A stretch of 64,000 nucleotides of DNA, from the NCBI GenBank assembly GCA_004335835.1, contig RWJK01001742.1, positions 17,978 to 81,977 on the forward strand, read 5' to 3'. Under the pieces are notes generated by a model. It ran no database searches, was not told where the DNA came from, and saw only the letters and a list, made by a program, of their open reading frames with translations. The stretch is from Scenedesmus sp. ARA3 (Eukaryota > Chlorophyta > Chlorophyceae > Sphaeropleales > Scenedesmaceae). The position numbers were made by a program, and so were the translations under genes. Each line of letters begins with the position of its first letter. Within the stretch, counting starts at the first letter, position 1. Positions 23,123 through 34,452 of this stretch are shown here, piece after piece.

Positions 23123-24880
23123 TCACATTGCCAGAGCAGCAAGCAGCACAGCAGCAATGCTCGCCACGACAGCAGCAGCACTCCTAATCCTCCCTGTGTT
23201 ACCAGCACTGCCACTGCTGCTGCCGGCTGCAGCAAGCGTCTTGGTGCCATCAGCAGCCACCAGACTCAATGAATTCGGCACCAGCTGCAACCCTGAGTCT
23301 GACAGCTGCCTTTCAAATCGCGCCTGGCGAGCAGGGTTGCTCACATGCCGCGTTACATCCGCCACCTCTTTTGCACTGCCAGTTTGGATGCGGCAGCCCA
23401 CCTCAATCGCATCACCGTTTCCTGCAGCACTCGCTGCCAGCCGCCGCAGGTTGTTACGAGCGCCGTTAGCAACAGCGTCATTATTGTCACTTGCAGGAAG
23501 GCTTGGGGGCGACAGGGTGAGGCTTGAAGCAACGCCTGTTGATGTTGAGGCTGCAGGAAGAGGCAGTAGGCTGACTTGGCTCTCATCAACGCCTGCCAGC
23601 TGTGCTACTGCCATGATGAGTCTGTCACTTGACAGGCGAAGGGACTCCCGGCTACTGTCAAGTAGCAGGGACAGCTGCAGCAAGAGCAGATATGGTAGAG
23701 CAAGCAGCACAGCAGCAGGTTATGATCAGTACAGGTTGTGTGCTGTGGGAAAACTAGTAAGGGACGCGGCTGCTGTCAAGCAGCAGGGACAGCTGCAGCA
23801 GCAACAAGAGGGGACAGGCGGCATCAGAGCATGTGTTAAGAGGGCAAACGTAGTGTACGAGGCTGAAGAGCAATCTGCTGCAGCCAGCCAGTTGATAAAA
23901 AGGGAAACACACTCAATCTAGGCTTATACGTATACGGCATGCACATGCCAGTACCACCTGTGTACCAGCTGCAACAATGACGCACTGCAATAGCGAAGCA
24001 GCGATTCAGGCAAGCACTGCAAGCTGAGGGCTGATGTCTCGCTCACCGTGACTGTGTTGCTGTTGCTTGCAGCGCCAGCCCCTTGTTTGTCATGTTGGAC
24101 CACACTGCCGCTGCGTGGTGTGCCAAGCGGCCTGGCAGAAACCGGCTGATCATCTGCAATCACCCCTCCTGCTGACAGCCCTCCATCTTCAGCAGGAACT
24201 TCCGCTCCACCACTCGCATCACCACTGGGAACTTCACCGCTGGTGTCATCCGGAACATGGGCGTCACTGGTGTCACTAGTGACACCAGTGTCTCCGGGTG
24301 ACGCCTCACTGACAATCGGGCCGTCACTGGCACTCACAGTGGGGCCTTGTGCTCCACCTGGCAGCTTCACCCTCTTGTCAGGTGGCGGCACATATGCGCT
24401 GCTGCTGCTCCTAATCTTGCCAGGAGCCAGCCTTGACTTACAGCCAGGTCCCGTGTAGTGCAAGCTGCAGTAGCACTTCCCGGCAACACACACGCCGTCA
24501 CCCGTGCAGCTCTCCCCACAAGCCAGTGACCCGCACGCAGCCGCATTGTCAGGGCACGGCCCGATTGAACCCTGCGTGAAAACCCCAGGGAGGGCCTTCG
24601 CCAGGTCAACGGTTTGACCAGACGGGCAGTCAACGGTTTGACCGAGGATTGACAGCTGCAGCTGACCCTTGGGTGTGCAGGAGGTGGCGTAGCATCTGCT
24701 GTCTTGGATTGTGGCCCCATTGAGGCTTGCTGCATCCGGGAATTGAGCTTCTGTAGTTGCAAAGGGCCAAGTGACAGGCATGCAGCGGCTGCCTGGGCCG
24801 TTCTGCCAGCCGAAGACGCTCCCGCCGCGGTTGGTGAACTCGGGCGAGAGGCAGTTGGGTACGGTGCCGAGCGCAACCTG

Positions 24881-24914
<34 letters not shown>

Positions 24915-25783
24915 CCTCACCGTTAGCCTGTCGCTGACATCTAAAACCGCATGACGACAAAACAACCAGCACAGGCGGCCCCACAAACTGCAATCTGCAA
25001 CCATTGTCCACCTTCAACGTGCCGCCCTCTACACAGGCAACCGGCGCACTGCGCCCTGGCCAGGCCGTGAACCGTGATCAGCATCCAGCTCCCCGCACAT
25101 TTTTTATTGTAACAAGCAAGACTACCAATACTCGCCCTCTCGCTTACCTTCATTGTGCAGCCCTCTGCAAAGGGAGCTTCCGCGCACTGCGCCCTGGCCA
25201 GGCCATCGAATGTGCACACGGTGTTCACGTTGTCGCTGCTGTACTGCTCCTTGGTGCAAAAGAACTGCTGCCCCGGGTGTGCTGCAGCGTAGGCGGTGCA
25301 GGTCTTGCCTACAAAGTCACACCCAGCCTGCCAGCCCCAGTCCAGGAAACCTGCAGGGAACAGAACACAACAGAGCAGCATTGTAAGTGAGACAGGCTTT
25401 GGCATGGTGTGGGTTTTGAGGCGCGTCGAACCTGCGGTTGCTTTCAACAACAAGCTAAATGCACAGTCAGCAACACGCACTGCACCAGCAGGCGCCCTGC
25501 AAAACAGCTGAATCACACAGCCACAGTGCTCAACCCTAGCATACAGCCCCCTCCACAGTTGGTTCCGACACTTGATGTCTTACCAGGCGCTGCATGATGG
25601 CCAGCATAGCACAGCACGCAAGACCCCCAAAACACAAAATCCTGCACCTCAACCACTCACCCACTTCGCCCCAGTTTACGTCGTACCAGCCGCTGTCCTG
25701 CATGAAGGCCAGCGTGATGCGGCTAAGCGTGGCAGGCCGGCCGTGCGCGCCAAACAGGTTGGTGGCAACCATGATCTCTCCCT

Positions 25784-25831
<48 letters not shown>

Positions 25832-26939
25832 CAAGCGATGAGTGCTCTGTCACTGACATCCATTGTGACAAAGAATCACCAGCAAGCACAGACTGTGTGG
25901 TCCTGCTCCCAATCCAAACCACCTACCCCTAGCACAGGCAATAACATGGTCACGCTTTGGTCAACCCTGGTCAAACGGTGGTCAAGCTTTGGTCAAACAA
26001 AAGTCAAACTGCAGCCGCACCTGGAACCACTTGTACTCCCAGTGGGCCATGGCGCTGCCGCTGCCTCCCTCATCTTCCAGCGCAGCCCCTGGCACAGTGT
26101 CACATCCAAACTGTGCCTGCGACTCCTTTGCCACAGTAGGGGTGATAATCATGGCGCGGCGCTCACCATAGGGTGTCTGGAACATCTGCACCACCTGCAG
26201 CCACGCAAGCACCAAGGCAATGTGTGTCATAATATACCACAGTGGGGGTGATGATCATGGCACGGGGTCCGCCATACGGCGTCTGGAACATCTGCACCAC
26301 CTGCAATCAAGCACTAACGAGTGACATTGTAACACGTCAGATACCAGCAAGCCTGTTCCAGCAGTGAAACGTGCGACAAGTACACGTAGCTGTAAGGCGT
26401 ATGTTCAGCAGCTGTGTAAGTCAGCACATGTTGCAGTCAGCAATCTTCAAACACAGCATTGCTGGCAGCCAATCAAAACCTCAAACCATGACAGGTTATA
26501 AGCTTATTGTGAGCTAGAGAACCCACACCCAGCCAGCACCTTTCCTCAGGGATGGGCTGCCCCGCCTCATCAATAAACTTGTCAAACAGGTACGAAACAT
26601 GTGTGTGAGATGTTATTAGCATGTAGCATTACACCAAAATCCAGCGCCGCACCTTTTCTTCAGGGATGGGCTGCCCTGCCTCATCAATAAACTTGTCAAA
26701 AAGCTGGTCAGTAAAACCGAGCGCATGGTGCAGCTCGTGCACCAGCACAGCAGCAGCAGCATCGGAGTCCTGCTCTAGCGCAGCGCGGCACAGGTTTGCT
26801 GTTCCCAGCAGGGGCCTGTTCGTGGCTGGGTCAAACAGGCAGGGCAGCGCCCAGGCTGCTGCGCCGCTGCTGCAGGCTTCGTCGTTTAGGGCAGTGACGT
26901 AGAGGTAGTAGTCGGTGGCCTCGCCAGTGCCACCTGCGC

Positions 26940-26987
<48 letters not shown>

Positions 26988-29055
26988 GTGTGTTGATGGG
27001 TGTTCATGATCCTAGCCTGCTGCGCATTGCTTCATTGGATGAATGTATGCAGCACTACTCATGCAATGAGTATAAGCGTCGCTGCTGCACATGTGCCAGC
27101 AGCTTGCTCATGCAAGCAGCATCGCACCATACATTGTCACACTTTAGCTAGGCTTCAACCCACCTGGAAACTTCTCACAGCCTCCCCGTGTTGAGCACTG
27201 TGTATAAGCAGCGATATGGCTGCTGTTCATGACCGCAGAGCCGCAGCTGTTGAGCCTGTTGCTGCCACTTTCACGGCCATTTGAAAGAAAGTCTGGCTTG
27301 TGTGCATAGCAGTTGCCTGCCCCATCGTCTGCACCACACAGCGGGGGCACCAGCAGATTGCCTGATGAGGGCCAGCGCACCTGGCAGCAGCAGCAGCAGC
27401 AGCAGTCAGCAGTCAGCAGTCAGCAGTGAACGAGACAGCAGCAATGCGTGCATGGTCAAGCGTGCCCGGCAAATTTGAAGCAGCTGCACAAGTCGCCCTT
27501 GCGTCTGCAGCGCGCATGGTGAAACTTGCAGGCAACCAGGGTTTTCAGCTGTTGCTTGGTACAACCAGCCGCTTTTTGCATGAAAAAGGCAAGGGGCCGC
27601 TGCCATACGCACACCGCACCTTGTAGAGCTTCTGCAGCACTGCGACTGCCTTGCTGACAACCTCCCTCAGGCGCTGCTGCCCTACTGCCGACAGCATCAT
27701 GCAACTGCTTTACTTGCAGACATGAAGTCACAAGTCATGGGCCACCGCACCTTGTAGAACTTCTGCAGCACTGCCACTGCTTTGCTGACAACCTCCCTCA
27801 GGCGCTGCTGCCAATCATGTCGGTTTCATGCAACTGTCGTGCTTGCTTGCGGACATGAGGTCACAAGTCATGGGCTAGCGCACCTTGTAAAACTTCTGCA
27901 GCACCGCCACTGCCTTGCTGACCACCTCCCTCAGGCGCTGCTGCCCTGCTGCCGACAGCATCATTCAACTGCTTTACTTGTCGACATGAAGTCACACGTC
28001 CTGGACCAGCGCACCTTGTAGAACTTCTGCAGCACCGCCACTGCCTTGCTGACCACCTCCCTCAAGCGCTGCTGCCCTGCTGCCGACAGCATCATGCAAC
28101 TGCTTTACTTGCAGACATGAAGTCAAACGTCCTGGACCAGCGCACCTTGTAGAACTTCTGCAGCACCGCCACTGCCTTGCTGACCACCTCCCTCAGGCCC
28201 TGCTGCCCTGCAGCAGCTGCTGCTGACAGCATCATGCAAGTGCTTTACTTGCAGCCATGAAGTCACAAGTCACAGGTCAGCGCACCTTGTAAAACTTCTG
28301 CAGCACCGCCACTTTCTTGCTGACAACCTCCCTGAGGCGCTGCTGCCCTGCCGCTGACAGCATCATGCAACTGCTTTACTTGCAGACATGAAGTCACCAG
28401 TCATGGACCAGCGCACATGAAGTCACCAGTCATGGCCCAGCGCACCTTGTAAAACTTCTGCAGCACCGCCACTGCCTTGCTGACAACCTCCCTCAGGCGC
28501 TGCTGCCCTGCTGCAGACAGCTCATCTGTACCCTGATACTCTACCCAGATGCGGATAGGTACCGTTGACGCCTGCAGCAGCTTCCTTGCAACGGGCTGAA
28601 TGCTGCTGCTGCCGCTGCTGCTGCTGTTGCTGGTGGGTTGCTGGCTGTACTGCTGTGAGTACAGGTCAGACCACTGCTTGGCTTCATGGGCCACAAACTT
28701 GTGGCCGCATCCCTTGTGGCTGTGCGCGAACGCGAGGGTGATGCAACCTGTAGTTTATTGACGATCGCGGCAGGCAGGCGCATACGTCGGAAGCGTGCAA
28801 GTGAACAGGAGCAGCAGAAGCAGCAGCAGAAGTGCCGAGTGCGTAGTGGCCACATGCATGGAGTCAATCGCAACATAAATAGCAACCATGTATTTCCATC
28901 AAACTCAGCATGATGAACGCGTGCGATGGCCTGTGATGTCGCCTGTGGGACTGCTGTTCTTCACGACCTTCGTTGCAAACACAGGACTCACCACTGCTTG
29001 CGAGTAATGCCAGAGCGCAAACAAAAAGCCGCAACTTTGAAATAGACATTATCAT
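23123..29055 (-). CDS. Leishmanolysin-like zinc metalloprotease (peptidase M8)
   Basis: Secreted or surface zinc endopeptidase of the GP63/invadolysin family. Nine exons in consistent phase: ATG at 29055 with signal peptide (MIMSISKLRLFVCALALLAS) ending near 28991; 28446-28747 (HKGCGHKFVAHEAKQW, then RKLLQ and VPIRIWVEYQGTDELS); 27164-27380; 26653-26934 with the zinc motif HELHHALGF (HExxH) and FDKFIDEAGQPIPEEK; 26021-26194 with GGSGSAMAHWE, whose His is the family's third zinc ligand; 25661-25781 (LAFMQDSGWYDVNW); 25148-25350 (WGWQAGCDF and a Cys-rich part); 24047-24877 with EGF-like Cys (ACGESCTGDGVCVAGKCYC) and an acidic Ser/Asp/Gly linker; 23123-23674 with RLIMAVAQLAGVDESQVSLL and a hydrophobic end (AVVASIAAVLLAALAM), probably a membrane or GPI anchor. 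All catalytic residues are present. Confidence 0.93.
24265..24290. repeat. 26-bp perfect palindrome in M8 coding sequence
   Basis: An uninterrupted inverted repeat centred on ACTAGT with arms CACTGGTGTC and GACACCAGTG, inside the exon encoding the Asp/Ser/Thr-rich linker (DTGVTSDTSD). It could form a hairpin in mRNA or arise from GTGACAC-type minisatellite turnover. Confidence 0.7.
26250..26595 (-). repeat. Partial copies of M8 exons 4 and 5
   Basis: About 26250-26305 repeats the start of exon 5 (VVQMFQTPYG, then MIITPTV) with mainly third-position changes. About 26541-26595 repeats the end of exon 4 (FDKFIDEAGQPIPEE) with a donor. Confidence 0.75.
27615..28505 (-). repeat. Seven tandem copies of the 3' part of M8 exon 2
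   Basis: Copies end (donor side) near 27618, 27748, 27883, 28013, 28143, 28283 and 28446, spaced about 130 to 160 bp. Each encodes a form of LREVVSKAVAVLQKFYK followed by gtgcgc. Only the 28446 copy is joined to the rest of exon 2. Differences such as TTT/TTC, GTT/GTG and CTG/CTT are silent; the copy at 27618 has F to L. Confidence 0.85.
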
Positions 29056-30521
29056 TCCCAGTTGAATTGAGCACCTCTATGATCTGACTTGTAGATGTAG
29101 ATGTAAGTCAAGTGCGTATCTAGCTTGAGTTGATGTGTGTAGCTGACTGACGATCGCTTGATGTACTTTGAAGAAACCTGGACTAAAGCTAGCTTATATA
29201 CCGAGCGATTGCTGGCGCATGCACGCACGGAACCTCCGAAAACCGGCAGCTTCCGGCAGCACAAACCCTGGAACTAGCCCGGAACCACACGTCGGCAGCG
29301 TCCTTCTTCGTTGAGCTGAACAAAGAAAAATGATATGATACAGAAAAAGGTTGTTACAATATTTTGGTCAGGTTTGGATGAGGGTAAACCCGCTTGGTGT
29401 CAGCTTGGCACCGAGGTACTGGCAGCAAAGACACACAGCTGTTACGGCGTATGGGACCACGACATAAAACAAAATTTGTGCTAAACGTAGTAGCTGTGTA
29501 TGTAATGGAATTTATTGCTACAACGATGGCCCTGCACGCATCTTATGCCAGTGAAGTTCTGTCAGCTGCAATCCTAGCTGACGCACAGCATGCGTGCAGG
29601 GAATTAGCAAACATCTGCATGGAGCACAAGATTTGTCGTGTTCATCATGCGATTGCTATTGCACAGGACGGGCTGGTTTGTGTCAGATACCGCAGCCACT
29701 GAGTGCAGCTAGAGTCCACTGCCTCACCAGCTCAGCCTGGCAGTGCCGCCCAGGCTGCAAGTTTCTGACTTCGTCCATGCCATGCCACACCGTGTGGCTG
29801 CACCCGTTAGGTTTGCAAACCACTAAGCATAAGGTTGCACTTTCTTGCTTGCCTTGAAGAAGCCGCGTCTGCAATGCCAGGCAGTTGCAGTGGTGAGCTG
29901 GCAAGGGTTCTGTCGTCAGCGGTTGTTGCTCCTGTGCTTGTGCTGCTGATGCCCCTGGTATGCAGGTGCAGCTGACCAGCAACGTAAGGATGTTTTCTGG
30001 GTCACCGCATGAGGCAAGTCCTTTGCATAGTGGCTAGTCCTCTGCGACACCTTCATACTGCAGTGTGCCACAGCTCAGTGTCTTGCGCTCGGAAGTTTCA
30101 TCATTCTTGAATTCCATCTTACTTACTTTTGGAGACGTATACATACACTCTTGCTTTGCGAGAAGATCGCGAAGGGCACAGTTTGCTGACGCACTGGTGG
30201 TCAGGAGCCCGCATGTGTCCGCCTTGACTCAGCTCTTAACTTTAAACTAGGGCTGCTTTAACAGCCTCGAGCCGGGCGGGGCAGCTTGGCGGGGGCTGCA
30301 GTATGTCCGGTGAGCTTTTGATGCTGTAGCTGGCCAGCATGCGCCGTTGAGAAGGCCAAATTGTTTTATCTGTGCTTGTATATGCATGTGCGCAGTATTA
30401 TGTTTTGCCAGCACCTGTGACAGTGTATGCAGCAGCACCCTTGATAGCCATCCCGGCCACAGCAGCACTCGCCTCCCGTTCAGTTTTCTCCTGGTAACCT
30501 GCATGAACATCATCCAATCGC
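29056..30521. other. Divergent promoter region between M8 protease and PEX13
   Basis: About 1.5 kb. The plus-strand frame 29394-29702 (102 aa, starting MVSAWHRGTG) has no recognisable domain and is probably chance. Apart from the TATA box at 29193 I see no clear signals. Confidence 0.45.
29193..29200 (-). promoter_or_regulatory. Candidate TATA box for the M8 protease
   Basis: The minus strand reads TATATAAG about 140 bases before the ATG at 29055, a plausible distance for a TATA box with a 5' UTR of about 110 bases. Confidence 0.5.
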
Positions 30522-31711
30522 ATGGCATCACAGCAGCTGGCCTGTGACCATGCCATGCTGCTGCCACTGCTGACTCTGTGCCCTCTCCTGCCCTGCACTT
30601 GCCTCACGCGCCCGCACATACCACGCATCATTTTGCTGCTGCAGCACCCCCTGCAAAGCCTTGGGAACGCACTGGAGCAGCCGCAACAGCAGCAGGCAGC
30701 GACCCCGCAGCACCCAAGCCTTGGGAGCAGGCAGGCGCCTCAGCCCTCACCTCTCCTGCAAGCGCTGATGTAGCAGCAGGCAGTCAGCCCACTAGACCCT
30801 GGGAGCGCCAGGGTATAACAAGCAACGGCTACGCCAGCACATCATACGGCACCAGGCCAGGCATGTACGGCGCAGCTGGTGCTGCTGGCCCGTATGGCAG
30901 CAGCACCTACGGCAGCACGTACGGCCAGCCCTATGGCAGCAGCACATACGGCAGCGGGCTGTATGGTAACACCAGCGGCATGTACGGCAGCAGTAGCTAT
31001 GGCACTGGCTATGGCAGTAGCTACGGCAGCGGGTCAATGTACGGCGCCGGATCCGTGTACGGCGGCGGCGGCATGTACGGCAGCACCGGCGGCATGTACG
31101 GCAGCAGCATGTATGGCGGCGGGGGCATGTATGGTGCTGGTGGGATGTACGGCAGTGGCGGCATGTACGGAATGCGGCCAGGGCTTGGCGGTGGCATGTA
31201 TGGGCAGCCAGGGTTTGGCGGCCCAGGTGGTATGGGAGGACCCTTTGACCCCAATGCGCCGCCGCCAGCGCCGCCGACAGCCTGGCAGGCAGTGCTTGCA
31301 GGAATCAATGGCGTCATGATGTTCTTCGGGCGGCTATCATTCCTAGTCGATGAGAATGCACATGCAGTGCATTTCTTCATCTCGGCGCTGCTGCAGCTGC
31401 TGGATAGAGCGGGGTCGTTGTATGGCGAGATTGCTCGCTTCATCCTGCGAGTGATCTTCAAGCGCAAGCGGCCGCCAGGGCAGCTAGCTAAAGGGCAGCT
31501 GGCACTGCCGCCAGGTGCACCTGGCGCAGCAGATGCAGCAGCAGCAGGCAGGCTGGGTTTTTCAGGCAGGCCAGGTGCCCCAGCAGCAGCAGCAGCAGGA
31601 GGTGCAGGGTTTGGCGCTGCGTGGTCGCCTCCTGCACTGCCTGGCAGCAGTGTGGCTGCTGGAGATCTGCCAACTGGCGGCCACTGGGAGAACCTGTGGA
31701 GCGACAGTTAG
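30522..31711 (+). CDS. PEX13: Peroxin-13, plant type
   Basis: Peroxisomal membrane component of the docking complex that receives PEX5 and PEX7 with matrix cargo. Two exons: 30522-30543 (MASQQLA) and 30645-31711; the split codon gives MASQQLASPPAKPWERTG, close to the start of plant PEX13. The protein has KPWE repeats (PAKPWERTG, APKPWEQAG, TRPWERQG), a long Tyr/Gly-rich part of SSTYGS and GGMYG units, then the conserved membrane region (TAWQAVLAGINGVMMFFGRL; LVDENAHAVHFFISALLQLL; LYGEIARFILRVIF), and an Ala/Gly-rich tail ending GGHWENLWSDS. Like plant PEX13 it shows no SH3 domain. It would support import of the PTS2-bearing acyl-CoA oxidase at 1-7102, although the two are not adjacent. Confidence 0.93.
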
Positions 31712-32525
31712 CCACATGCAGCACCACAGCAGCAGCAGCAGCAGCAGCAACGGCAGACGAGCTGGGGTTGTTAGGAAGGCCAGGCGCCCCAGCAGCAGCA
31801 GCAGCAGCAGGTGCAGCGTTTGGCGCTGCGTGGTCGTCTCCTGCCCTGCCCAGCAGTAGTATGGCTGCTGCTGGTGACCTGCCAACTGGTGGCCACTGGG
31901 AGAACCTGTGGGGTGACAGCTAGCAGCATGCAGCACCACAGCAGCAGCAGCGGCCAAGCTGGGCTTCCAGGCATGCTGGCTCCCCTAGCAGCAGCAGGAG
32001 GTGCAGGGTTTGGCGCTGCGTGGTCGCCTCCTGCACTGCGTGGAAGCAGTACGGCTGCTGCTTGGGTCCTGCCAACTGGCGGCCACTGGAAGCAATCGTA
32101 GGGTGACAGCGAGCAGCATGCGGCGCAGCAACAACAGCAGCAGCAAAAGTAGCAGGCAAGCTGGGGTTACCTGTGCAGGCTGGGCGTTATAGCAGCAGCA
32201 GCAGCATTGGCAGCTGGAGCAGGGTTTGGCACGTTGTTGCCTCCTGCACTCCCTGGCATCAGTGTGGCTGCTGCTGGGGACCTACCCAGGTCACTGGGAG
32301 AACTCATTGGCCAACAGCTAGCACTCTGCGGCGCAATAGCAGCAGCAGCCGCAAGCTGTGTTACCTATGCAAGCCAAGCGTGCCAACAGCAGCCGCAACA
32401 TTAGTAGCTGACGCAGGGTTTGGTGCTGCATGGCCGCTTCCTCTGCTGCCTGGCAGTGGTATGGGTTGGGGATTTGCCAACTGCCGGCCACTGGGAGATT
32501 ATGCTGGGGGAACAACGAGCATCAT
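31712..32525 (+). repeat. Four degenerate copies of the PEX13 C-terminal coding end
   Basis: Blocks of about 200 bp at 31770-31923, 31960-32101, 32190-32330 and 32400-32520 repeat the sequence for AGFGAAW, PALPGSS, GDLPTGGHWENLW and a stop. The first keeps GGHWENLWGDS and TAG; later ones decay. All lie past the native stop. Confidence 0.8.
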
Positions 32526-33295
32526 GCAGCGCAGTAGTAGGCCACTGGTTCAAGCTGTTGGTGGTTGGGTTTGCACGCTTGGCTGCTGCATTCTGGTGTG
32601 TCTGCTGGTGTGTGTGGTGGCATTTGGCAGCTTGGTTGCTGTGGTTCACGCTCTCTAGGGTTGAAGTTGCAGCAACCTGGCAACTTGGCCTGTCTGTAGT
32701 TGCTATTTCAACAAGGTTGTGTTCCACTGCTAGCTGTGTATGCTGTTGTTTTCTGCCTGCTGAGAGGTGGGTTGCAGATAGGCACTTTATTGTTCTTGGC
32801 TTGGCAATGCAGTGGGCGTTTACTGTGTGTGTGAAGGAAGTCTCGCCACAGCATTTGTTATGGTGTGCATGGCATGCCATGCAGTTATGTGCATTTGCTG
32901 CAGTGCTTGTAGCATAGGTTTGGGCTCGGCTATTAGGTAGCTTGTACTTGTACCTTGTATGGGTAGTGATATCGCAGTTATGTCGGACATGATGTGGTGT
33001 TTGGTTGACATGGTGGGTGACCACTGTGCTGTGTTCAGCCGGAAACATCATGGCCCTCGAGGACACACGTTGGCGCCGCGCACAGAGGCGCTGTGCAGGT
33101 TGTTGGTCGGTGTCCGGCAGGACACCACGTTCTGTGATTGTTTGTGCGTGCAATTGGTATGCAGCTCTCGCATAGGAGACGCATATTTGCATACACTGTT
33201 GCACCTGACGCAGCTGCATGCATAACATGCTGGTGACCGGCTGAATCACCATCAGTCCTTGCTGCCACTGGCATTTGTCATGTTCTGCTTGGTTT
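32526..33295 (+). other. Likely PEX13 3' UTR
   Basis: No supported gene. A 283-residue minus-strand frame here has no domain and looks accidental. Confidence 0.4.
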
Positions 33296-33300
33296 TGTAA
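33296..33300 (+). terminator. Candidate poly(A) signal TGTAA for PEX13
   Basis: tgtaa within ggttttgtaatc, about 1.6 kb past the PEX13 stop. Confidence 0.35.
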
Positions 33301-34452
33301 TCACTGTACACACTTTCCTGCAAACAGCCACACGCCTGCACATCACACACTTTCCTGCAAACAGCCACATGCCTTCAACCGTAGGCAACAACCCTCGGTG
33401 TATTCTGTGTCCTGAGAGTGTCTCCACACAAACACCCCTAGCGTCTTCAACATGTCCGCACACCATGCTCACACCTTCTACTAGATGATGCATGACTTCA
33501 TGCAAAGACTAGCTTTTCACAGTAAACCCATCTGCAAACCATCATTATGCAGCCCCAGTTGCAACTGCGACAGAAGGGTACCAGGCCGCAGAGTGCAGTT
33601 GATGGGCGCTCCTATCTCCTATGCAAGTCTGCAAGTTTGCAGGCGAGGAGCTATATGACGGACCCACATGTAACTTTCCCCTCCCACAACGTATTCAAGG
33701 CAAATGCAGATTGGCCATTCATAGCCCTCAATGTCTGCACCACGCTCAATGTCATAAAAACCCAAACGGAGCACCTCTTGCGATGGCATGCACAATTTGG
33801 CAGCAGGTACACTACACAGTGTACTTGCATGCAGGGTGAGCCTCAGCTGCATGCATTTCGCCTGATAAAACACGCGCAAGCACATCGTGCTTCAATAGCA
33901 TGTGCTGTGTGACACGTGAGTGATCAAGCAGCTAGATCAGTACTGATACTGCATGCACCAACTTATGTGCAAGAGCAGCGCTGCGTCATGGCAAGGACGG
34001 AGCGTGAGAGGTGCATAGTGTGCCGTGGAACACCATCTTCAGATGCATGGTGTAGTGGCCATAACGGCTGAGTGAAATGAACAGATGCACTGTGTGACGG
34101 GGGGCTGCTGCACAGCGTTGCTATTGCTAATGCTAAAGCAGATTGCATTTGTCTTCTGCACAGAACCTGTGACAAGCATATGCCCAACGCAAGGGCTCAT
34201 GAGCATGCACCACGATATGCGACATACCATAGCGACGTGAATCAAGTTTGCTACAAAAGCATCAAGGTTGAGTATGTAGTCCAAATTTCCCATGGGGAAT
34301 GTTGAAGGCAGCACCTCAGAACTGTCATTGTGCGGTGCTGCCGCGTGGTGTAGATCTACCATTGCTGGTCACTAAATGCTGTGGCATGCGATGTAGCACA
34401 GTGCTACAGAATCTGCTGGAGGGAAGAACATTGCCTGGAAAACAGCCCGCGC
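33301..34452. other. Intergenic
   Basis: No gene I can support between the convergent PEX13 and papain-like genes. Two short direct repeats of cacactttcctgcaaacagccac occur near 33309-33370. Confidence 0.4.

Noticed and set aside
27615..28505. CRISPR array
   Set aside because: Regular spacing, but the repeats are coding exon pieces with splice donors, and the spacers are also related to each other.
23123..29055. Gametolysin (M11) instead of leishmanolysin (M8)
   Set aside because: HELHHALGF, the long insert and the third ligand in SAMAHWE, plus WYDVNW, fit M8; the M11 pattern HExxHxxGxxH is absent.
29394..29702. Small gene between the M8 protease and PEX13
   Set aside because: 102 codons open, no domain, no convincing start or poly(A) context.
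32401..33252. 283-residue open frame on the minus strand
   Set aside because: No domain, unusual composition, no splice or start context, and it overlaps decayed PEX13 end copies and the likely 3' UTR.
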